From Rebecca billardiae RCC1528 (Eukaryota; Haptophyta), in the NCBI GenBank assembly GCA_965240325.2, contig OZ251223.1, positions 1,736,001-1,800,000 of the forward strand: DNA of 64,000 bases, in the 5' to 3' direction. The position numbers and the translations under genes were made by a program. The notes beneath the pieces are model-generated. The model was not told where the DNA came from and did not search any database. It saw nothing but the letters and a program-made list of their open reading frames with translations. Within the stretch, counting starts at the first letter, position 1. Every line of letters begins with the position of its first letter. Below are positions 20,648-30,424 of this stretch, in pieces.

Positions 20648-21318
20648 ACATGGCGAGCCGCTGGAGCGGCCATGCTCTCCCAGCTCGCGCGGCCACCCCA
20701 GTGCGGCGCCCAGTGGCACCCCAAAAGCAAAAGCACCCCAAAAGGCAAAACTAACCCAGCCCCCCCCCATAGCATAGATAGACTCATCGATCAATGATGA
20801 TAAGACGACGGCATTGGCGATCATCAGTTCGGTTGCGTCGTGACGGCGCGGCTCTTTATTCGATCGTCTACATTTGATAATCATATATGTCGCGCGATGA
20901 TGATGATGATATGGCGGATATGGTGCATGCGCGGGATTTTCTCGTCGTCGTGGAATAACATGTTGCAGCCCACAGCAAGGCTGCAGACATGGCGAGCCGC
21001 TGGAGCGGCCATGCTCTCCCAGCTCGCGCGGCCACCCCAGTGCGGCGCCCAGTGGCACCCCAAAAGCGAAAGCACCCCAAAAGGCAAAACTAACCCACCC
21101 CCCCCCCCCATAGCATAGACTCATCGATCAATGATGATAAGACGGCATCGGCGATCATCAGTTCGGTTGCGTCGTGACGGCGCGGCTCTTTATTAGATCG
21201 TCTACATTTGATAATCATATATGTCGCGCGATGATGATGATATGGCGGATATGGTGCATGCGCGGGATTTTCTCGTCGTCGTAGAATAACATGTTGCAGC
21301 CCACAGCAAGGCTGCAGT
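20648..21318. repeat. Tandem duplication, two units of about 335 bp
   Basis: The unit starts GACATGGCGAGCCGCTGGAG and recurs about 340 nt downstream (20648 and 20987). It includes CCCCAAAAGC, a C-run, ATAGCATAGA, CGATCAATGATGATAAG and GCGCGGGATTTTCTCGTCG, and ends GCCCACAGCAAGGCTGCAG. The copies differ mainly by microsatellite length (GATGATGATGAT) and a few substitutions, so the duplication is recent. Open frames across it are mirror images on both strands. Confidence 0.9.
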
Positions 21319-21872
21319 GGGGCACATCAGGCAGCGAGCAGAAGTACGCGGCGGGTGCGCGAGATAGATCTCGCGCCACGCCGTAAGTCCGTAAGATCCG
21401 CAGGCCGAGCACAGCACTGAGGCTGCCTGGACTGCAAAAGGCGGAGATAGGGGAGGCGGAGGGACGAGCACTCATTTGGCACGGGGGCAGCTGTGAAACA
21501 GCCACGCAGCTCTGCGGGAACGGCGCAGCAGCTGGGATCGAGTTAGCAGCTGGCTCTCCAAGCAGCGAGTGCGAGTGGGACACCGAGATTGATGAATCTG
21601 AGGTGACTTAGGCGAGCCGCTCCTTGGCGAGCAGAAGCTGCTGGCATACTGCAGCTTCGTCGCCGTCTAACAAGAGGGTGAAGGCGTCGGCCAGCCATTT
21701 GTACTCAGCGCAAAATCATAGGGCCGCCCAATGTATGATCGACTGGCTGCAGCAGATGAGTCGATATATGATCCCAATCGATGAGCATGGCTGGAATATC
21801 ATTGCTGGAAGACCGCGTCGAGTTCGTAGTCATTATTGATGATGCATCATAGCAGCTTGTAAGTTGTATATA

Positions 21873-21990
21873 ATTTCCCCTTTATAACGGGCTCCGGGTG
21901 ATCAGACTGGCGCCCGAAGTCTCCAGCCCTACCCTGGCCAGCCCCCTGAACCAACCACCACCCCCACCCCGCCTCAAACCACTCAGCCCA
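21873..21990 (-). repeat. Dispersed repeat R3, minus-strand copy
   Basis: Its reverse complement shows GGGGCTGGCCAGGGTAGGGC, the GATCACCCGGAGCCCG end and TTATAAAGGGGAAA, colinear with 4020-4142. Confidence 0.85.
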
Positions 21991-22132
21991 CCTCCATGAT
22001 GATGCTTGTGGCCACGTACTTCTCGCCAGCGGACCCGCTTAGTGAGTAACTTAGCATCAGCGGACTGACACAATCCGACATCCGTATCCGGATATTATTA
22101 TGCCAATAACACCATCACATCTGCTATATATA

Positions 22133-22215
22133 ATATTAAGGGGCTCGCTCCGGGTGCTGATCAGGCCGGCGGTCGAAGCCTCCCGAGCCCTACCCTGGCC
22201 AGGTGGCCCCGTAGC
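22133..22215 (-). repeat. Dispersed repeat R3, diverged copy
   Basis: Its reverse complement has CTGGCCAGGGTAGGGCTCGG, GAGGCTTCGACCGCC, CTGATCAGCACCCGGAGCG and CCCCTTAATATTAT. Confidence 0.65.
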
Positions 22216-22307
22216 ACGGCTTCAAATAGCCTTCATCGGCGGTGGTTTCAGAGTAGTCAGCGCACACGCGAGCGTGCACCATACGGATCAGCCAGAGAGA
22301 CCAGCGG

Positions 22308-23657
22308 CTAGCAGCCTCCGGTGGTCTTGGTGAGCTTGCCGCTGCGCCCCGAGTACCGTGTCTCGTCGGGGTCGAAGCCGCCGTCCACGGCATCACCCCG
22401 GAAGCGCGCCCACTCGGGCGTGGGCGCCATGTACTCGGTCGCGCGGATGCGCTCGGGCTGCTGCGCGCACAGGTCTGCAAACTTGTCGTAGTCGATCCAC
22501 GTGTGCCACACGCCGTCCACGCAGAACTCGCGCCGCGCGAGCAGCACCGAGTTGGAGTGGGCGTGCTCCGACGCGACCGCGTACGCGCCCTCCGGCTCGG
22601 CCGCCCCCGGCTCGAGCGCGCCGATCGCCTCGCACAGCGCGTGTGAGTACCGCCGCACCTCCTCGTGGAAGGGGCAGTTCTTGATCGTGAGCGGGGAGGC
22701 GTCGGACTTGCCGCAGTACGTCACGCCCTTGATCTCGACGAAGTCGGGCCGGCCGCGGAGCACGAGCTCGGCGTACGCGCCGATCTGGTCGACGTTCCAC
22801 TCGTTGATCAGCGTGAGCCGGAAGACGGTGCGCTCGGCGCGCCCGGCGAGCACGTCGATGCACTCGTTGAACCGCTCCCAAAAGTCCGGGAAGATCGGAC
22901 GGTCCACGGCCTGCGGCGGCGGCGACGCGGCGGCGGCGGCGGCGGGGCGGGCGCGCGTGGTCAGGGCGGCGCCGTCCAGCCCGCGCGCGCGCGTACGGCG
23001 CGCGCGCGCCCGCGGCTGCTCCGCGCGCGCCGACGGCGCGGCCGCGCGCGCTCGCGCGCTTGCCTGAAGCTGCTCACGCGTGGGCGCGTCGATCGAGAGG
23101 TAGAGCTGCGTGACGGGCTGCAGCGCGCGCAGCGCGGCGGGGAACTGCGCGTTCGTCACGAGGAACGACGAGATGCGCCGCGCGTGCAGCGCCCGCACGA
23201 ACTCGGAGATCTTCGGGTACATGATGGGCTCTCCGACCAGCGAGAGCGCGCAGTGGCGCGGCTCCATCCCCTCGGCCACGCGCTCGGGCAGCGCGCCCGC
23301 GATGCCGCGCGCCTCGTGGATCATGCCGCGGTGCGCGGCGAGGGCGCCCTCGACCAGCCCGCCCGGCTCGTCCATCGCCCACTTGAACTCGGTGCCCACC
23401 GGGTTGTCGTGGTGCCGCCAGCAGAAGACGCACTTGTTGGCGCACGCGAGCGACGGTGTGAGCTCCATGCAGCGGTGGGAGGCGATGCCGTAGAACGTGT
23501 GCTTGTAGCAGCCGCCGCGGCCGCGCAGCATCGACTTGGTCCAGCGGCACAGCTTCACGCCCGAGTGCGAGCCCACGATCTTGTACCCCTGCTTCGTCAG
23601 CGACTTGCGCAGCGAGGGCGTTACCATCTCGCGCGGGCCGGCTGCGGCCGCGCCCGT

Positions 23658-23716
<59 letters not shown>

Positions 23717-24446
23717 TGGTGCCCACCAGGTCCTCCAGGTCCATCAGCGGCTGGTCGTCGGCGCCGCCCGCGTCCGAGTCCGAGTCCGAGTCGCCCGCCG
23801 CACGCGCCGACGCCGAGGGCGCGAGCGGCGCCGAGGCGGCACGCGGCGCCCCGGCCGCCTCGGCCCCGAGCCGCTCCCAGACGGCACTCGCCCACTCGCG
23901 CACGCGCGGCTCGAGCTCGGCCTCGGACACGTCGGCGTCGGCGCGGCGAGCGAGCCTGCGCGCGCCGAGAGTGCCCAGCGCGCTGTCGAGCCGGCGCGCC
24001 GCCGCGTTGAAGTGCGTGTACGCCGACGAGCCGCAGCCGAACACGGCGAAGGAGAGGGCGGCGTGCGCGTTCTTGGGTACGCGGTGGTCGGTCGCCTGGT
24101 CGAGCATGGCGGCCATGAATGGGGCAGCGCTCGGCGGGGGCGCGCCGTCGGTGTACGTGGGCAGCACGAAGATCACCGTCGACTCGCCGCCCAGCATGTC
24201 CGCATCGTACGCCGCCAGGTCCGTCAGCAGCACGCGCTGGCCGCGCGCGCGGCCGAGCGCGGCGATCTGCTCGGCCACCTGGCGCGACGTGCCCTTGACG
24301 GTGGCGAAGAGCACGCGGGTCACGCCAGCCGGCGGAGGCGTGGATGCACAGCTAGTGCCACCGGCGGCGCGACGAGACAGAGCCCGCGCGACGGCATGAA
24401 TGGCCACGGCCAGGACCAGCGCGGCGGCAAGGTACCACGTCACCAT
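22308..24446 (-). CDS. TYW1: TYW1: S-adenosyl-L-methionine-dependent tRNA 4-demethylwyosine synthase
   Basis: This radical-SAM enzyme of wybutosine synthesis condenses pyruvate carbons onto N1-methylguanosine-37 of tRNA-Phe. The open frame is 712 codons: an N-terminal membrane segment (residues about 3-22), a flavodoxin domain about 43-200 (FATVKGTSRQVAEQIAAL, FGCGSSAYTHFN), an acidic and poly-Gly linker (19 Gly codons at 23659-23715), then the radical-SAM core with SLACANKCVFCWRH (CxxxCxxC cluster ligands), LSLVGEPIMYPKI, LYLSIDAPT, LTLINEWNVDQI, FVEIKGVTYCGKS and HAHSNSVLLARREF. Compared with the family there is an extra 51-codon Arg/Ala-rich stretch at 23063-22911. It is bounded by CAG-GCAAGC and GCCGCCGCAG, so it may be an in-frame GC-AG intron; removal gives 661 residues and a family-like LQ-AVDRPIF joint. 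Head-to-head with GCP5. Confidence 0.93.
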
Positions 24447-24631
24447 CGTGCGGCGTGCGTCCGGCTCGGCGCCCCGGACCGAAATTCGTCATCATCCCAT
24501 TCGAAGACTACACTACCTCTGCCCGGTCCGGGTGGCACCCGCGCGGCTCACTGCGCCCAAAAATCGCCTGTCCAACCGTCTTCGCTCGAGCGCGGCACCG
24601 GGCGCGCGCGAAGGGCGCCGACGCGCGACGA
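24447..24631. promoter_or_regulatory. Shared divergent promoter region, TYW1 / GCP5
   Basis: The two start codons are 185 bp apart and face away from each other, so promoters and 5' UTRs must share this space. No known element is recognisable. Confidence 0.5.
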
Positions 24632-27600
24632 ATGGCGAGTCGCTTCCTCGAGGAGCGGCGGCGCCTGCTCCGCCTGGGCGCGCGCGAGCTCGTGCTGCAG
24701 CTGACCGCGCTGGACCCGGGATGCGAGAACTTCCAGATCGCCTCCGACTTCACGATCGACAACCTCATCCACCACACGTATCGCGACAGCGTGCACGCCG
24801 ACCCGCTGCATGACGCTCGCGAGCAGCTGCTCGGCCTCGCGGAGCGGCTCGAGGAGCACTCGCGCATGCGGAAGGCGCGCGCGCTCCAGGCCGCGCTGGG
24901 CACCGTGCTCTCCGTGCGCGACGGCCCGCGCGCGGAGGCGATCGCCAGCGCGCTCTCCACCCTCTACCACCTGTCGAGCATCGCTGCGATGATCGACAGG
25001 CCCATGCCGCCGCAGCGCGCGCGCGCGCCGGGCCCAGGGCGCGAGCTCGGAGCGGGAGGCGCGGGTGGCGGCGCGCTCGTCGAGGAAGATCGGCTCGATC
25101 TCGACGAGGCCGACGCGCACGACGCGCACGCCGACGCGGTCGGCAGCAGCCCCGAGCGCACGCCGACAGACAGCTGCTCCGACTCAGACGCCGACGCCGC
25201 TGCCGAGGCCGAGGAGGACGCGGACGGCGGCGGCGCCGACGCGCCGGCGCACGCGCGGGCGGAGGCGGAGGCGGAGTGCACACCGGAGCGCGCAGACCCG
25301 CGCCACGCGGGGTGCGCTCCGACCCCACGCCCGGCCGCGCCGCGCCCGCCCGAGCCTTGGCGCGTCGCGCACGCGCGGCACGCTCTGCACTCGCGCGCTG
25401 GCCGTGCGCTGCTGCACCGGCTGCGCGGCGATGCTCTGGCGGGCGCCGACGGGGCGGGGGCGGGGCAGAGCGCGGCGCGGTTCGTGCGCGAGGAGCGCGT
25501 GGTGCGCTCGGCGCTCGCCCTCCTCACGCGCGCGGTCGGCCCGGCGCTTGGGCCAACTGGCGCGGGGCCGGCGCGCGCGCTCCGGCTGACGACGACGCGG
25601 CCAGACGCGGCGCCGCGCGCGCCCATGCTGCCGGGGCGCGTGCCCGCGTCGCTCCGGCTCGAGCTGCTGAGCGACGGCGCCCTGCGCTCGGCGCTCGAGC
25701 CCGTGCACGAGCTCCAGGCGCGCGCGCTCCACGTGCGCGGCTTTGTCGACTTTGCGACCGGCTCGACGAGTGCGCCACTCTCATTTGTGGGGCTGGGCGC
25801 CGAGCTGCGCGCGCTGCTGGGCGCGCTCGAGCTCAGGCTGGCGCGCGCGGACGCGGCGCACGCGGACGCGGCGCTCAAGCGCGCGCAGCCGGGTGCGCGG
25901 GCAGGCGCGGGCGCGCGGGGCGCGCCGAGCCACACCGACGCCGCGCGGGCGCCGCCGCGCCAGCCGCCGCACGCGCGCGCGGCGCGCGCCGAGCCCGGCG
26001 CCGTCGAGCGCGTGCGGCCGCCTTCGCTGCTGGAGCTGGCGGTGGGGGCGCCGTGGCGGCAGTGGCTGCGGCTGCTCACGTGGGTGTGCCGCGTGCTCGA
26101 CGCGTGCGGGTACGCGGTCGAGCACACCGGCGTGCCCCGCCTCTCCGCCTCGCGCGTGCGCGTGCGCGCGCGCGGCGCGCTCGACAGCCTTCAGGCGGAC
26201 CCAACCGCCGCCTCTGTCGCCTCCGCCTTTGCACTGCCCGCCGCAGACCCAGCCGCCGCCTCGGTCGGCGCGTCGTTTGCACTGCCCGCTGCCGCGGCGC
26301 GCGGGGCGGCGCTCCCGCCGCCGCCGGGCGGGGCGGAGGGCGCGGCGGAGGCCGAGGCGGGCGCGGACGATGCCGCGGTGCTCTCGGCTCTGCTGCTCGA
26401 CACGCTGCGCACCGAGACCGCCACCCTCGACGCGCTCGGCGACGCCGCGCTGCAGCGCGCGAGCCGGCGGCTGCTGCGCGCCGCGCGCGCTCCGTACGCG
26501 GCCGCCCTCGAGCTGTGGCTGCGATCCGGGAGGCTCGAGGACCCACGGGGAGAGCTGCTGATCCGGCGCGGCGAGGCGGCCGGCCTGCAGGGGTGCGAGC
26601 AGTGGGCGCGCTGCTATGAGCTGCGCTGCGCCGCCGCCGTGCCCGCCGTGTACGCGCCCGTGCAGCGGCAGCTCCTGAGCGCGGGCAAGGCGGCGCGCGC
26701 GCTCAGGCTGATGGCAGCCGACGCGGCGGCCGGCACGGCCGCGCCGCCGACGCGCGCGCGCGAGGCGGCCACCGGGAGCGGAGCGGAGCTGCTCGAGGCG
26801 CGGCGGCATGCGGAGCGCGTGGACGGGCTGCTGGCGGAGCTGCGCGAGAGCGAGGATCGCCTGCTGCTCCGGGATGCTGCTGACGGGGCGGGTGGCAGCA
26901 CCCGCAGCACCGGCGCGGCTGGCGCGCCGGCGGCCGGCGGCACCGCGGCGGCTGGCGGCGCGACGGCGGTCGGCGGCGCACGGGCCGGTGAGCGCGGTGC
27001 GGTGCCGCCACCTCCCGGCGCTCGGACGCAGGCGGGGAGTGAGCGGGCGTCGGGGGCGCCGGAGCCGTCGGCGCTGCCCGCCGGCGCTGGCGCCGTCGAC
27101 GCTGCACCCGCCGAACCGCCGGCAGCCGCGGCTGCGGACGAGGCCGCGCCGCCGCCCGCCGCCGCATCCGCTCCCGCCTCCGCGCCGCCGCCGCCGCCGC
27201 CGCCGCCGCCTCAGAGCCAGATGCTGCTGGGGTGTCCGTCTCTGGCCGAGCTGCTGACTCCCGCGCACAGCGTGCGCGAGACGTGGCGCGCGGCCGCGGA
27301 CGTGCAGCACGCCGCCACCGTGCTCCTCCGCCCGCGACGCACGCACAACCCGCCGGCAGAGCCGAGCGAGTGCGCGCCGCCATCGCCAGGCGCGCCGCCG
27401 CGCGCGACCGACGACTCGGCGCGCGGCGCGCACGCGTGGCGCGCACACGAGGTGTGCGTGCACTCGACGGTTCACGCCCTCGCCTCGGCGTCCGGGCAGC
27501 GGCTCGTGCGCACGCTCGCGGAGCGGCACGGGCTGCTCGACTGCGTGCGCGCCGTGCGGGACGCGGCCCTGCTGCGCGACCCCGCCGTGAGCGAGGCCGC

Positions 27601-28647
27601 ACTCCCGGCAGCCATGGAGCTTTTCGCCGCGCGTGCGACGGCGCTCGGCGGTGGCGGCGCGAGCAGCGCGGGCACCGTGCCGGCCGGCGGCGCGGAGGTC
27701 GAGGCCGCGGCGATGGGGACGGGCGCGCCGACCAGACTGCCCGCGCTCGCGCTCGGGCTGCACGCGAGCGGCATGCCGCACCCCGCTCCCACGTGCGTGC
27801 CCGTGCCCGGCTGCCCCATCGCGATCGCGCTGCCGCCCGCGCCAGCGCAGCGCGTGCGCTCTGCCGCGGCTGACGGGTCTGATGCGGCCGCGCCAGCGGC
27901 GGAGGTGCGACTGCTGTGCTCGCTGGGCTGGCCGACGAGCCTGCTCGTCGACGAGCAGGCGTGCGAGCGCTACTCGCGCGTGCTGCACCTCCTCCTCGAG
28001 CTGCAGTGTGCGCGCACCGCCCTCGAGGCGAGCTGCCTCAACCTGCGCCGCGGGTTTGCCTCGGCGCGCGCGCACCCGCAGGCGGGGCAGCGGGCGGCGG
28101 CTGGCGCAGCCGAGCCCACGCACGCGGTGCGGCTGCTGCGCTGGCGCATGGCGCACTGCGTGAATGGGATCCACGACCACCTCGCCTCGCGCGTGCTCGG
28201 CGCGCAGTGCCTCGCGTTCGACGACGCCGCTGAGCGCGCGATGTCGCTCGATGCGCTTCTCGGTGCGCGCGCGCCCGCCGGAGCGCCCGCGCCCCGGCCG
28301 CGCGCACCCGCCAGCTGGCTCGAGCTGACCCCCCCTGCGCGATTGTCCCGCGCGCAGCGTTGCACTCGCGTCTACTCGAGCGCATCGAGGTCGGGTGCTT
28401 CCTGCACGCGGACGGCGCGCCGATCCTCGAGACCATCCGCGCGCTCCTGCGCTTGGCGATGCAGCTGCGCGCCGTCCTCGCACAAGCGCTCGAGGTCGAG
28501 GTGCACGCACTCGCGCGCCGCTTCGACGCGAGCCTCGCCTCTCTGCTACGCGCGCTGCGTGAAATGGCCTGCACCCGCGCGGACGCGATCCTCCCATCGT
28601 CGCTGATTTGCGCGCTCGACTTCAATCGCGTCTACGGCACGGACTGA
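24632..28647 (+). CDS. Gamma-tubulin complex component 5-like (Spc97/Spc98 family), two exons
   Basis: Exon 1 is 24632-28262, the intron 28263-28357 (95 nt, GTGCGC...GCGCAG) and exon 2 28358-28647; 1,306 residues. Splicing joins MSLDALL to ALHSRLLERIEVGCFLHADG, a typical family motif in which a His-containing helix is followed by a CFL segment. The C-terminal GCP fold starts near residue 1098 (LGWPTSLLVDEQACERYSRV, LLRWRMAHCVNGIHDHL). The N-terminus ENFQIASDFTIDNLIHHTYR resembles the GCP5 N-terminus more than GCP2-4. Very long Ala/Pro/Arg-rich inserts (about 130-260 and 730-900), including a Pro run, account for the size. GCPs bind gamma-tubulin and template microtubule nucleation at centrosomes or basal bodies. 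The first Met in frame after the divergent promoter is used; the frame is open further upstream but lies in the promoter. GCP6 is the main alternative. Confidence 0.83.
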
Positions 28648-29084
28648 TCATTCCCGGAGCGACATGCGCGATGTTGCTCATCATGCTCAATCGATCACCG
28701 CCGAAGGGGCTCCTTGTAATCGCAAGTATGGTAGTATAGTAATCGATCATCATGCATCCAGTAGCAATCGGAGCAATCCGCCTCGATCATCATCTACTAG
28801 TACCAAAGTACCACGGCGGGAGAGTTGAGTAGTCGACCGTCAGACGTCGGCACGTGCAAAATAGACGTTTCTCTCCCGGGGTGGTACACACCTGTGGCCA
28901 ATCACAAGCGCCCACGGGCTCGGACTCGAATCACACCGTGCTGATCCACACACTTGAAGCAGGGGTACCGTTGCTCAGGAACCGTCCTGACCACCGCATA
29001 CGCGTGCCACCGGCGGCGCAAAGTTGAACGATCTGAACGACACCACCCAGCCGCGACCGCAGCTTTGCCCTCGACCTCGCCATC
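28648..29084. other. Intergenic between GCP5 and NF-YB
   Basis: No gene is visible. Several CGATCATCATGCATC-like short motifs occur around 28740-28800. Confidence 0.4.
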
Positions 29085-29964
29085 ATGCAGCAGGGCGCCG
29101 AGCGTGACTCGGATCAGGATCACCTGCTGCCGTACGCGATCATCAACCGCCTCGTGCGCGACGCACTTCCCGGAGACGCGAAGTCGTCCCAGGCCGCCAA
29201 GCTGTGTGTGCAGGAGTGTGCATCCGAGTTCATTGGCTTTGTCGTCGATGAGGCAAACTCGATCACCAACGTGCGCGCGGTCACATGCGAAGACATGGTC
29301 GCCTGGTCGTAAACGTAGCCTACCAATCCGCGGGGTGCGCGACTGTCTCGAGTCACGAACCTTGTCGCGCGAAAGCACGCCTCACGCCCCGCTGCCGTCC
29401 CCACGCGTCGCGCACGTGCCTCAGGCCGATGGTCGCAAGTGCATCACTCCGGATGACTTGCTCCGCGCACTCTCAAATCTTGGGCTAGATCGGTATGCGG
29501 ACCATCTCGGCGGCTTTGCGGACGAGACGGACAAGTCAAAGAGACCTCCTGCACAGAAACCAATGCCGGCCAAGCGCTCCGTCGCTCTCCTCGACGAGAG
29601 CAGCGGCCGGGAGTCTGCGCCCGGTGCCGACGAAATCCCACTGCCGCGCAAGCGAGCAGCAGCTGGTGCTGCGCATGGGTCATGCGCCTCCCCGCGCATG
29701 CCGTCTGATGCTGCTGCCGACGGTGCATTGCAACCCGTGGCACCTCGAGAGCACGCAGGGCTAGCGTGCATGGAGGACGCCCTGGACATTGGGCTCGTAC
29801 CGACCGAGCAGAATATCTGGGAGTCCATCGGTGTGAACGACGCTTCGACTGTGGAGGCCGCAGACCTTGACCAGACGCTCGAAAGTTTTGGCATCATGAA
29901 CGAACTCTTCTTGACTGGGTCTGACGTCCAAGAGCTCTTGTCTGTGATCACTGGGAACGACTAA
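29085..29964 (+). CDS. NF-YB (HAP3/CBF-A) histone-fold transcription factor subunit, two exons
   Basis: Exon 1 is 29085-29270, the intron 29271-29424 (154 nt, GTGCGC...CCTCAG) and exon 2 29425-29964; 241 residues. The histone fold reads DQDHLLPYAIINRLVRDALP, AKSSQAAKLCVQECASEFIG and FVVDEAN, then across the splice ADGRKCITPDDLLRALSNLG. This matches the NF-YB core (LP-x-A-x-x-x-R-hydrophobic, QEC-x-SEFI, T-x-x-DLL-x-A). With NF-YC it forms a heterodimer that recruits NF-YA to CCAAT boxes. LPYAIINRLV differs from the usual LPIANVSRIM. After the fold comes a basic segment (PLPRKRAAAG, a possible NLS) and an acidic, hydrophobic tail (WESIGVNDASTVEAADLDQT, FLTGSDVQELLSVI) not typical of NF-YB and suggestive of an activation region. 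NC2-beta (DR1) is the alternative, but the QEC-SEFI motif favours NF-YB. Confidence 0.86.
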
Positions 29965-30424
29965 TGATGCATACGCCGCCCCGCCCTCGATTCATCACGG
30001 GCCGTAGTCGTACGACTGCGCGCGCAGACCTGAGACCAATATAAAGCGCATCATAGCGAGGCTGATGATGATTGATGCGCTCATCAGACAGTCATCAGTC
30101 GTTGAATACCACTTATGCATATCGACGATGATCAGAGTCAGCAGCACTACTGCTGAGATGAGACTCAAGTGCGGATATGCCGCTGTGTACGACGACAGCA
30201 GTATAATGCGCGCTGATGCTGACGATGTATATATATATATATATTATTGCGCGGTCATTATTCGTCATCAATGTGCGCGTACGGCCGTCGGAAGCTAACT
30301 TATATGTGATGAGTCGTCGTCATGACTCGTCATCGGTCATGGAGCAGTCGTCATCGTCCCCGTCGCGTCTCGCTCGTTGCCAGTCGTTCGGCGCTCGGCC
30401 AGCGCGACGGCGCCGGGCCCGGTG
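29965..30424. other. Convergent intergenic region with TA microsatellite
   Basis: This stretch separates the 3' ends of the NF-YB gene (plus) and the channel gene (minus). It holds GATGATGATT-type repeats and a TA run at about 30226-30244. No gene is seen. Confidence 0.5.

Larger units (their letters stand above)
21319..22307. other. Intergenic with two R3 repeat copies
   Basis: R3 copies on the minus strand occupy about 21873-21990 (near full length) and 22133-22215 (diverged). No supported gene lies between them. Confidence 0.5.

Noticed and set aside
22665-24704. 679-codon plus-strand frame opposite TYW1
   Set aside because: Low-complexity Arg/Ala/Val composition and no domains; the minus frame holds flavodoxin and radical-SAM motifs.
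25781-28597. 938-codon minus-strand frame opposite GCP5
   Set aside because: Antisense shadow of a GC-rich gene, Arg/Ala-rich without motifs.
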